Shown here in pieces: positions 1 through 5,870 of a DNA stretch of 8,387 nucleotides. The DNA comes from Armatimonadota bacterium (GTDB taxonomy: Bacteria > Armatimonadota > Hebobacteria > Hebobacterales > WVXJ01). The stretch spans positions 10,712 to 19,098 of the forward strand of contig WVXJ01000033.1 in assembly GCA_011773575.1 (NCBI GenBank), given 5' to 3'. Each line of letters opens with the position of its first letter. Position 1 is the first letter of the stretch. A program made the position numbers and the translations under genes. The notes below the pieces were generated by a model, which was not told the origin of the DNA, ran no database searches, and saw only the letters and a program-made list of their open reading frames with translations.

Positions 1-698
1 ACGCGTCCGGGGATACCGGAGCCCAGCCCCTCGAAAGTCGGCGGCGCAAGGATCTCGCCAACGCCTACCGGGTTGCGAACGTACCTCAGAAGCCGTGACG
101 GCGCCTGGTTGCGGCGAGGACGCTTCCAGTGTACCCCACGGGCGTCGACGTAAAACTCCCGCTGAGCGAGCTGTGCTTGGCGCTGAACGAATTGCCAATC
201 GTGCTCGGCCGTCTGGGTGATCGTGTCGATCTCGACCGTCGTCTCGTCAATATGGATCGCCGCAGCCGGGAAGTGCTGGGCTAACACCTCGCGCACGACG
301 ATCGATCGCTTGGTTGCGTCCCAACGCCGCGAGTATTTCTTGCGCGCCATGCGACCGCGTTTGCGTGGCTTGCACTCGATCGTCAGCACGTTGCCGTTGC
401 CGCGGTGGTTCTTGATCACGAACTGGCCCGCGTCATACATCCGTGACGGTCGACCAGGGTAGCCGTATGAGAACGAGATCACCGTGCCCTTGCTCGCGAT
501 GTCCTTGTCATACAGGAGCCGCCCGTTCGTATTGTTCAGGTTCAGCGATAGGCCCGAGCTGCGCTCGCTACCCGAGTCCGTATACGTGCAGCCAGGCAGT
601 AGCAGATCGCGGATGTTGCGAGCCTGCTTTGGCCGACCGCGACGAGGGATGATCATCGCGATGACGTTCGGCGCAAGCCTGCCGTAATCAGCGGGCAC
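1..698 (-). CDS. Baseplate hub protein, phage late control gpD / T4 gp27-like (3' part missing)
   Basis: The reading frame is open from a GTG at 698 to the left edge (232 complete codons) with no stop, so the C-terminal part is cut off. The start is chosen because GTG overlaps the previous stop as TAGTG and has GGAG at 710-707, 8 nt upstream. The sequence fits the gpD/VgrG/gp27 hub fold. An early strand region holds LSLNLNNTNGRL (50-61). Next come a strand with a YGYPG turn (78-82), AGQFVIKN (90-97), and a basic loop RKRGRMARKKYSRR (112-125). Then VVREVLAQHF (134-143) leads into the typical TQTAEHDWQFVQRQAQ (161-176), the position of the family's 'Q..eSD..Fl.rla' helix. Such proteins form a trimeric hub that joins the tube to the central spike. 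The gene directly follows a LysM gene, as expected for a baseplate. Family is inferred by eye; an alternative is another gp27-fold hub subfamily. Confidence 0.8.
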   Translation of the reverse strand, partial: MPADYGRLAPNVIAMIIPRRGRPKQARNIRDLLLPGCTYTDSGSERSSGLSLNLNNTNGRLLYDKDIASKGTVISFSYGYPGRPSRMYDAGQFVIKNHRGNGNVLTIECKPRKRGRMARKKYSRRWDATKRSIVVREVLAQHFPAAAIHIDETTVEIDTITQTAEHDWQFVQRQAQLAQREFYVDARGVHWKRPRRNQAPSRLLRYVRNPVGVGEILAPPTFEGLGSGIPGR

Positions 699-1042
699 TA
701 CAGGTACTCCGATCGCGGCTGCCCAAGGATCTCGTTGAGCACCACGATATCAGACGGAGCGAACACAACCGAGCCGGGGCGCGGTGGAATAGTTGGGTCG
801 ACGATCGGCGTAGGCTGGAAGTCGTGAAGGATCCAGCGTAGGCCGCACGCGCGCTCGGAAATGTGGGCGTACAACCGTTCCGCCAAATCTTCCCAGCTTT
901 TGCCCTCGCTGACCGTGATCCGGTGGTTGTCTTCGCGGTCCTCGTATCGAAACGGCACGCGCTCTGCAGTTACCAACCGACCGTCAGGATCAGTCAGAGT
1001 CGGGACGTTGCGGAAACGGCTATCTTCGGTAACGTATGCCAT
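698..1042 (-). CDS. LysM-domain baseplate/tail protein (P2 gpX-like)
   Basis: This 114-residue protein has an N-terminal segment MAYVTEDSRFRNVPTL followed by FRYEDREDNHRITVSEGKSW (31-50). The latter matches the start of a LysM domain (strand, then 'v..GdtledLA'). EDLAERLYAH (51-60) is the first LysM helix, LRWILHDFQPTPI (68-80) the second, and PPRPGSVVFAPS (86-97) the closing strand. Small LysM proteins between tape measure and hub are known from P2 (gpX) and related tails, where they help assemble the hub rather than bind peptidoglycan freely. The ATG at 1042 lies 2 nt after the previous stop, without a strong Shine-Dalgarno, so translational coupling is likely. An in-frame GTG at 1117 would add 25 residues but would overlap the upstream gene by 73 nt; the ATG start gives the N-terminus typical of such LysM proteins. 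The stop TAG overlaps the next GTG by one base. Confidence 0.8.
   Translation of the reverse strand: MAYVTEDSRFRNVPTLTDPDGRLVTAERVPFRYEDREDNHRITVSEGKSWEDLAERLYAHISERACGLRWILHDFQPTPIVDPTIPPRPGSVVFAPSDIVVLNEILGQPRSEYL
707..710 (-). promoter_or_regulatory. Ribosome binding site deciding the hub GTG start
   Basis: GGAG on the minus strand lies 8 nt before GTG (698-696). It sits inside the last codons of the LysM gene and supports GTG over the later in-frame ATG at residue 15, which would discard the N-terminal segment. Confidence 0.6.
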
Positions 1043-1044
1043 GG

Positions 1045-1614
1045 CTATAGCAGCGGCTTGGCCCGCTTGAACCCGATACGCCGGGCCTCCGATGAAGTGA
1101 GGCGCCACGTACGCCACTCCTCCAGCTGCAACTGGACCGAATAGTTGGTGACGTACCCCTCCTCGCTAAAGTCGGTATAGTTCCAGGTCAGCCCGTTGAC
1201 GACGCACTCCATGGAGATGTGACGCGGCCACATCAAGAGCACCGTAGGAGGCGCGCGCCGTAGCGCATCATTGGCCGCACCTACCGGGTACCCCAGCTCA
1301 ACGAAGAAGTTGTGCTCGTCCTGGAACTGCTCCAGGATGCTCTTGGCGTCCGCGAGCGAGATCGTACGGCCCGTCCGCTGTTCTTCGGCGTACGCACCGA
1401 GTGACCACTCCAGGGTAAACGGGATCTTGAGGTTGTCCGTCCCGTCATAGTGCAGCTCCTGGTGAGTGCCACCAAGCGGTCGAAGGCGTGAATAGGCTAC
1501 GGCCAGCGCTGGCTGCAACTGCTGCGGGTTAAACAGGAAGTTGGTAAAGTCGGCCGTCGCCATGTTCTGCATGACGCCGCGAACGTGGTTGGCGTAATCG
1601 CGAGTGACTGGCAT
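1045..1614 (-). CDS. Baseplate/tube-initiator protein, CIS-tube (Afp7/Pvc7 N-terminal domain)-like
   Basis: The protein has 189 residues. It carries FLFNPQQLQPALAVAYSRLR (26-45), the 'f.fNP..l....' opening strand of the contractile injection system tube domain. GGTHQELHYDGT (48-59) and IPFTLEW (64-70) follow. After a helical segment, PPTVLLMWP (122-130) and MECVVNGLTWNYTDFSEEG (135-153) match the domain's 'pp.v.f.WG....gvv....y.lF...G' end, before a final strand VQLQLEEW (160-167). In Afp7/Pvc7 this domain starts the inner tube on the baseplate and is fused to a C-terminal LysM; here LysM is the next gene. Its stop is 2 nt before the LysM ATG. The ATG overlaps the tape measure stop as TAATG, with only a weak AAGGG upstream, indicating translational coupling. 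Family assignment is from remembered consensus, so moderate confidence. Confidence 0.62.
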   Translation of the reverse strand: MPVTRDYANHVRGVMQNMATADFTNFLFNPQQLQPALAVAYSRLRPLGGTHQELHYDGTDNLKIPFTLEWSLGAYAEEQRTGRTISLADAKSILEQFQDEHNFFVELGYPVGAANDALRRAPPTVLLMWPRHISMECVVNGLTWNYTDFSEEGYVTNYSVQLQLEEWRTWRLTSSEARRIGFKRAKPLL

Positions 1615-4355
1615 TATCCGGCACCCTTGACGCCAGTTCTAGCTGTAACCGCACCGCTGCCGTCCTTGTCGCGCTCGGTTCGTTCCTGGTGTGAGGCAAT
1701 TACGGTAGCCACTTTTTCGCTATCGAAGTATACGTGCGTAACGACTGGAGCCTGGCCACGGCGTAGCTCTTCTGGCATGGCACGGATTGCTTCGGCAAGG
1801 CCAGCGAACATAGTCGGCGCTTCACGTTCCGGCCGCAAGCCCATCGGGCCTTCACCAGGCGCGACACCCAACCCGATGCTAGGTAGCGTAATTCCAGCCA
1901 CCGCTTCCTTTGGGACCTCTGGCGCCATACCGCGCTCGACGCGTCGCTGCCAGACAGGTAGCATCGCTTCGGCTTCTGGGAAGCTCTGCAGACCAAGCTC
2001 TTTGCGTCTGGCCAGGATACCCTGAAGACGTTTTAATCCCTCCGCTGTTCTGTACTCGGGCGGTAGCTCGCCGCGCTGGAGCCAGCCCTGATATCCGCTC
2101 GGTAGTCGCATTTCTCGCAATGGGGCTATCATTGCGCCACCGGCCGCAGTTCTCAGGCGCTCACGTACCCTGGCTCGACCTTGCTCGTGGAGTAGCTCCT
2201 TCTTCTCTATTCCAAACCGAACCGCTAGCCTTGCGGTCTCTTTAAGGTGAGCATCCGTACGCCTTTTTTCCCGACGGATGTCTCGGTCGGCTCGTTCTTT
2301 TTCCCATGCCCTCGTTTTGCCGGTGAGCCCCTTTAGGCGAAGATCGCGCTCCGCTTCCATTCTGGCGATGTTTCGCCGCTGCACTTGCTCGCTGATCAGC
2401 CTCTCGGCGATAACCTTCCGGCCGAGCATTTCTTTGTCAATGCCCTTAGCGCGCTTGACCTCAAATCTAGCAACAGCTGCCTCGGACGCGATCATGGCCC
2501 GCGTTACCGCGTCGTGCTTGCCCTGTAGCCGTACGAACTCGGCCCGCGCCTTGCGTGTTTCTGCGTGCGTAGTACCGAACGTTCGCGCGAACTTGATGTA
2601 CTTGCGTTCCGCTTCCTCGACCTGCTTTGTTACTTCGAGGAAGGACGAACGGAACTTCTCCAGAACCTTGCGCGCGCCCTTCTCGGTCTTCGCGTTTGCG
2701 TTGAGCTGATCAGCCATGGCCTTGGCCGTCTCGTTGCGTAGCGCCTTGGCCATGTCGAGCGCTCGCATGTACGACTGCATGGTCGCGACGTTCTGCTGGC
2801 GGATCTCCTTCTGGCGCTGGATTTCTTCCTGCTCGCTTTTCCTGATGTACGAGTAGACGGCCATGAATCCAGAGACGGCGATGCTGATCGGGCCAAGCAT
2901 ACCGCTGATCGCGCCACTGGCGCGCGCAAAAGCCCCGCGAATGCCGCCGCCGGCTGCGATACCTGCCTTGCCAACGTTCGTAGCTGCGGAGCTTGCTGCA
3001 TCTCCGACCTCGGTTACTCCAGATGCAACCTTTCTAAGCTGTAGTAACCCGAGCGCACCACTGAGCATCATAGTAGCGCCACGTAGCGCCCTGAACGCGA
3101 GGAACGTCCCGGCGAACATACCCATCATCTCACGCATCGGAGCGGGGATAACGTTGATCACCTGAATAAACACGTTCAGCATGTTTGTCAGCGCTTGCAA
3201 AGCCGGTAGGATCGCCGGAATCGCCAGCTTTCCGAGCATGATCTGGGTCGTTTCCCACGACCCCTTGAGCAACTGCCGCTGACCTTCTGCGGTCTGTAGC
3301 AATGCGTCACGGTTCTTGACCGCCGCCCCGCTCGCGTTGTCCAGCTCGGTGACTAACCTACGATGCGCCCCAGCAAAGTCGCCCGTTGCAACTACGCCGT
3401 CCTTTACCAGCTTGTTGTACTGGCTAACGAATGACGAATAGACCTTCATGCCGCGAACGCCGAAGATACGCGTTAGGGTAAGGTTCTTCTCCTTGCTGTT
3501 CATCACCTCCAGCTTGGGGGCGATCTCGGCCATGATTGAGCCGAGGTCTCGGATCTTCTTGGTCTGCTGGTCGAGTACCTCAACAGATAGCTTGCGTAGC
3601 TGCTTCTGGGCGCCTTCATCGCCGGCCAGCCGTCGCACCGCCTCACGGTAGGACGTAGCTGCAACGGACGCGTGTACGTTGGCGTTGCGCAACATGCCGA
3701 GCGTGGCAAGCATCGACTCGAAGGTCTGATCGGCAGACGAGGCCTGCGATGCCGACTGCGAGATCGCAACGCTCATATCGCGGAACTGGAAGTTGGTTAG
3801 CTGTGTGATCCGTGTCAGCTTGTCGGCCACGTCGCGCGCCTTGTCGGCCTGCATGCTGAAAGCATTCAACACGCCCACGACATTTTCGGCGGCACCTGCA
3901 ACGCCCAGTTGCCCGAGTGATGCAGCCGCAAGGTCGAGCACCGGGTTCAGCGCGGTAATCGCCTGCTGCGCGTTCATACCGGCAGCGCCTAGAGACTGCA
4001 ACCCCTCCGCCGCCTCACGCGGCGAGAATTGAGTTGCTATGCCAGCGTCGATAGCAGCCTTCTCCAGGGACCGCATCTCCGACGTGGTGGCGCCCATGAT
4101 CACCCCTGCCGACGCAAGGGTATGCTGAAACTCGCCGAAGGTCCGGGTTACCTTGACCATGCCGAGAAGACCGACAACGGCAACGGCCATCATCGCCGCG
4201 CCCTTGCGGATGCGCGCCATGTTCATTTCGTACGCAGCGGCCACAGCGTCGGACGTATTGGCCACGTCCTTGAGTGACTTGTCCACCTTGCGGATCTCGG
4301 CGCTCGCGAGATCCTTCGCGGTGAACATCATCCCAAGCTGCGACGCTAGCGCCAA
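1614..4355 (-). CDS. Tail tape measure protein (TP901-type)
   Basis: A 913-residue protein sits in the tape measure position between tail chaperones and hub genes. The N-terminus (about 1-340) carries the TP901 core. It includes a hydrophobic stretch at 52-69, FGEFQHTLASAGVIMGAT (73-90), FSPREAAEGLQSLGAAGM (110-127), and the helical region through GVRGMKVYSSF (299-309) typical of the family. Hydrophobic helices at 375-440 and 482-503 could be the segments that insert into the host membrane. Residues 505-735 are Lys/Arg/Glu-rich and likely coiled coil. A Pro/Gly-rich linker (740-870) leads to VTHVYFDSEKVATVI (872-886), a common tape measure ending. By the usual ruler relation (about 0.15 nm per residue) the tail would be roughly 135 nm long. 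The start is TTG at 4355, 1 nt after the frameshifted chaperone stop, with AGGGAGGG just upstream. An ATG at residue 9 is a less likely alternative. Confidence 0.93.
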   Translation of the reverse strand: MALASQLGMMFTAKDLASAEIRKVDKSLKDVANTSDAVAAAYEMNMARIRKGAAMMAVAVVGLLGMVKVTRTFGEFQHTLASAGVIMGATTSEMRSLEKAAIDAGIATQFSPREAAEGLQSLGAAGMNAQQAITALNPVLDLAAASLGQLGVAGAAENVVGVLNAFSMQADKARDVADKLTRITQLTNFQFRDMSVAISQSASQASSADQTFESMLATLGMLRNANVHASVAATSYREAVRRLAGDEGAQKQLRKLSVEVLDQQTKKIRDLGSIMAEIAPKLEVMNSKEKNLTLTRIFGVRGMKVYSSFVSQYNKLVKDGVVATGDFAGAHRRLVTELDNASGAAVKNRDALLQTAEGQRQLLKGSWETTQIMLGKLAIPAILPALQALTNMLNVFIQVINVIPAPMREMMGMFAGTFLAFRALRGATMMLSGALGLLQLRKVASGVTEVGDAASSAATNVGKAGIAAGGGIRGAFARASGAISGMLGPISIAVSGFMAVYSYIRKSEQEEIQRQKEIRQQNVATMQSYMRALDMAKALRNETAKAMADQLNANAKTEKGARKVLEKFRSSFLEVTKQVEEAERKYIKFARTFGTTHAETRKARAEFVRLQGKHDAVTRAMIASEAAVARFEVKRAKGIDKEMLGRKVIAERLISEQVQRRNIARMEAERDLRLKGLTGKTRAWEKERADRDIRREKRRTDAHLKETARLAVRFGIEKKELLHEQGRARVRERLRTAAGGAMIAPLREMRLPSGYQGWLQRGELPPEYRTAEGLKRLQGILARRKELGLQSFPEAEAMLPVWQRRVERGMAPEVPKEAVAGITLPSIGLGVAPGEGPMGLRPEREAPTMFAGLAEAIRAMPEELRRGQAPVVTHVYFDSEKVATVIASHQERTERDKDGSGAVTARTGVKGAG

Positions 4356-4356
4356 G

Positions 4357-4683
4357 CTACCCTCCCTGGCTCCACATAGTTTCGACCAGCTTCAGGTCGT
4401 CTCTGATTTGGAAAAACAGGCCCAAGTCCATCTCTAGCAGCTCCTGAACCGAGGCCCGGACGTGCGGCCGATCCGGGTACTGGATGGCCATCGACGAAAT
4501 CAGACGGTAGAGCCGATCGATACTGAAGTCGATTGGGACTGGGATCCCGATGGCTGCATATCGCTCGGCGATTCTCTCCTGCTCCTCTTCGGAGAACCGT
4601 CGTCGTCCGTCGTCGTCCTCGGTTTCTCTGGCCGAAAAAAATCCGGCTTCATCCTGATCATCTGCGTCTGCTCCAGCCCGCAC
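4357..4683 (-). CDS. -1 frame extension of the tail assembly chaperone (made by ribosomal frameshift)
   Basis: This frame is open from just after a TGA at about 4689 to a TAG at 4359-4357. It has no convincing start: its only early candidate, GTG at 4683, has no properly spaced Shine-Dalgarno. I read it as the 3' part of a fusion made when ribosomes slip -1 on the T7 run at 4641-4635. The product would be 240 residues of the upstream frame followed by 92 residues beginning SARETEDDDG, for 332 residues in total. The extension is acidic at first (FSEEEQERIAERYAAIGI), then predicted helical (DRLYRLISSMAIQY, VQELLEMDLGLFFQIRDD). This resembles the G-T / E-E' chaperone pairs of lambda and P2. In those systems the minor frameshift product is thought to bridge tube protein and tape measure. 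Its position directly upstream of the tape measure gene fits that role. Independent translation from 4683 is the alternative. Confidence 0.78.
   Translation of the reverse strand: MRAGADADDQDEAGFFSARETEDDDGRRRFSEEEQERIAERYAAIGIPVPIDFSIDRLYRLISSMAIQYPDRPHVRASVQELLEMDLGLFFQIRDDLKLVETMWSQGG
4360..4367 (-). promoter_or_regulatory. Strong ribosome binding site for the tape measure TTG start
   Basis: On the minus strand AGGGAGGG precedes TAGC and then TTG (4355-4353); its GGAGG core (4365-4361) sits 5 nt from the TTG. This decides TTG as the start codon. The site lies inside the last codons of the frameshift-product reading frame, so ribosomes finishing that frame pass over it and stop at the start site. 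Confidence 0.7.
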
Positions 4684-5354
4684 GCCTCACAGACCAGATC
4701 TACCTCGTCCTTGTATCCGCCTTCCAGCCGCTCAAGCTCGTCTTCCAGCGCGCGTGAATCCTCGAACGACAGGTCGGCCATGAACTTAACCAGCCCGTTG
4801 CTACGAACCCCATCGACCGATCGCACGCTACCGGCTAGCGAAACGTGGAGGTGTCGCCCGTGCTCACGCGACATAAGATCGATCCGCTTCATTGACGCGC
4901 CGGTACGCAGCCCGTAGACCAGCTTCTTTCCGCAGTCTGGAAATTCCCAGTCGATCCGGTTGTCCTGTTCGGTGAAGAAGGCAAGCGCCTCCTTCGAGTA
5001 CGGCACGGAGTCAAGATCGTCCAGCGGGATACCTACCTTGATCGGCTCACCGCAGACCGGCCCGATACAGTTGAACGCGGTGTGATAGTCGCCAAACGTC
5101 AGCGCCCGAACGAGCCGAATCCCATCCTGGAGGTCACCGGATAGAATATCGGTCAGCCACGGCGGCTTGCCGTCGAACGCGTACGGGCCACGGTCCAGCG
5201 TATCCACCCAGGCTGCACGCATCAGCGCCGCCTCGATCGCCGGGCCAGGCTGCTTCAACATCTTGCGCGTGGTAAAGACCGCAAGGTCGCCAGTTTTCCA
5301 CGGACGAATGACCCCACTTAGCCCAGAAGCTAGCGTGACTTCCTGCTCTCTCAT
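4500..5354 (-). CDS. Tail assembly chaperone, zero-frame product (T4 gp26/baseplate-family-like)
   Basis: The 284-residue zero-frame product starts at ATG 5354 with AGGAG at 5367-5363 (8 nt spacer). It lies between tube and tape measure genes, the standard place for tail chaperones. The N-terminal half resembles the T4 gp26-like 'T4_baseplate' family: a short strand start (EVTLASGLSGVIRPWKTGD, 5-23), a helical region, then FNCIGPVCGEPIKVGIPLDD (94-113), where a Cys pair precedes a 'DL' element. A second pair, CEAC (222-225), is followed by MKPDFF (235-240). C96, C101, C222 and C225 could bind zinc; this is inference. After the slippery codons F239-F240 the zero frame adds 44 Ser/Thr/Arg/Pro-rich, low-complexity residues, unlike a folded domain. 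In lambda-type systems the shorter product is the abundant one and binds the tape measure during assembly. Exact family is uncertain, the chaperone role is well supported by context. Confidence 0.75.
   Translation of the reverse strand: MREQEVTLASGLSGVIRPWKTGDLAVFTTRKMLKQPGPAIEAALMRAAWVDTLDRGPYAFDGKPPWLTDILSGDLQDGIRLVRALTFGDYHTAFNCIGPVCGEPIKVGIPLDDLDSVPYSKEALAFFTEQDNRIDWEFPDCGKKLVYGLRTGASMKRIDLMSREHGRHLHVSLAGSVRSVDGVRSNGLVKFMADLSFEDSRALEDELERLEGGYKDEVDLVCEACGLEQTQMIRMKPDFFRPEKPRTTTDDDGSPKRSRRESPSDMQPSGSQSQSTSVSIGSTV
4598..4617 (-). repeat. Perfect 10-bp tandem duplication in the frame overlap
   Basis: The + strand shows CGTCGTCGTC twice back to back (4598-4607 and 4608-4617). Because 10 is not a multiple of three, the two copies are read in different phases. 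The zero frame reads TTTDDD and the -1 frame reads DDDRRR. The repeat is downstream of the slip site and inside a region that is translated in both frames. Confidence 0.85.
4635..4641 (-). other. Programmed -1 ribosomal frameshift site (T TTT TTT)
   Basis: The minus strand reads GAT TTT TTT CGG in the chaperone zero frame, giving the heptamer T TTT TTT of the X XXY YYZ form. Both tRNA-Phe can re-pair perfectly after a one-base backward slip, and reading continues TTT TTT TCG GCC AGA in the -1 frame. An AGGA at 4655-4652 lies exactly 10 nt upstream of the run, the spacing at which an internal Shine-Dalgarno stimulates -1 shifting in E. coli dnaX. A weak 5-bp stem (AACCG 4624-4620 with CGGTT 4599-4595, 20-nt loop) begins 10 nt downstream. 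The slip site lies near the 5' end of the overlap between the two frames (about 4689 to 4500). Confidence 0.85.
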
Positions 5355-5373
5355 ACTGTGTGCTCCTAACTCG

Positions 5374-5392
5374 CGCGGTGTGATTCACCGCG
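5374..5392 (-). other. Perfect hairpin between tail tube and chaperone genes
   Basis: Within the 48-nt spacer between the tube stop (5403) and chaperone start (5354), the minus strand reads CGCGGTG AATCA CACCGCG: a 7-bp perfect, GC-rich stem with a 5-nt loop. It is not followed by a U tract, so it is not a standard intrinsic terminator. It may stabilise the 3' end of the tube message, stall polymerase, or be a processing site, any of which would let tube protein outnumber chaperone. The function is inference; the pairing is directly visible. Confidence 0.6.
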
Positions 5393-5402
5393 GAAATCCG
5401 TG

Positions 5403-5858
5403 CTAGTCCGTTACTAGCTCGGCGCCGTCGTGCTCCAGGATGACGATCTCGTCCGCGAACTCGTCGGCGTTGTTGTCGCGGTCACCGGCGGAGTAGCTGC
5501 TGATGAATGCGCCGTGTACGTGCCACCGTCGGGCTTCCGTGCCGTCAATGTGCCAATCCACGATATCGAGGTCTTTCTTGAGCTGCGATAGCGGAACACC
5601 AACCCCCTTGCGGTAGTCCATCGTCTGCAGCCACCAGTCGTAGAGCTCGCGACCGTGGCCGTGACTTCGCGTGAGAGTGATCGGCTCGTCGGTAATCGCG
5701 CCTGGCTCTTTGTGCGATCGACGGGTACCACCGGAGCGCTGCGATAGCGTGGCCGCCGTCGCCTTGATTTCGGAGCACATCCGGAACTCGGCCACCGTGA
5801 TCCCGTCGATCTCCACGGTGAACGTGTCCTTGTGCTGTAGCGGGTAAGAGTATCCCAT
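5403..5858 (-). CDS. Tail tube protein (T4 gp19-like family)
   Basis: A 151-residue protein directly downstream of the sheath gene. It shows the T4 gp19-like tube pattern: FTVEIDGITVAEFRMCSEI (13-31, the usual 'f.VeIdG...a.F.e..Gl'), a GG-containing loop (43-44), EPITLTRSHGHGRELYDWW (58-76, 'itLkrg.....l..W'), KKDLDIVDWHIDGTEARRW (94-112), then ADEFADEIVILEHDGAELV (131-149, 'n.....E.i.l.heg'). Hexameric rings of such subunits stack to form the inner tube through which DNA passes. The length matches the family's usual 140-165 residues. ATG 5858 has AAGGAG at 5872-5867 with an 8-nt spacer, and this site overlaps the sheath stop TAA (5873-5871). The stop TAG is followed by a hairpin spacer. Function is secure from pattern and context. 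Confidence 0.92.
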   Translation of the reverse strand: MGYSYPLQHKDTFTVEIDGITVAEFRMCSEIKATAATLSQRSGGTRRSHKEPGAITDEPITLTRSHGHGRELYDWWLQTMDYRKGVGVPLSQLKKDLDIVDWHIDGTEARRWHVHGAFISSYSAGDRDNNADEFADEIVILEHDGAELVTD

Positions 5859-5870
5859 GGGTCACTCTCC

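Noticed and set aside
698..1117. Longer version of the LysM protein starting at GTG 1117.
   Set aside because: It would overlap the preceding gene by 73 nt; its GGAGGA directly touches the GTG and encodes Glu-Glu of the upstream protein. The ATG at 1042 gives a family-typical N-terminus.
1585..2025. A 146-codon plus-strand open frame opposite the tape measure gene.
   Set aside because: It is antisense to strongly supported coding sequence, is low in complexity, and no other gene in the window lies on the plus strand.
4357..5354. Sequencing-error frameshift or broken gene in the chaperone.
   Set aside because: The overlap, in-phase T7 heptamer, upstream AGGA and position before the tape measure all match programmed frameshifting in tail chaperones. 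A homopolymer error cannot be excluded from one sequence.
5374..5392. Intrinsic transcription terminator between tube and chaperone genes.
   Set aside because: The stem is good but it is followed by CGAGTTAGGAG rather than a U tract, so I report only a hairpin.
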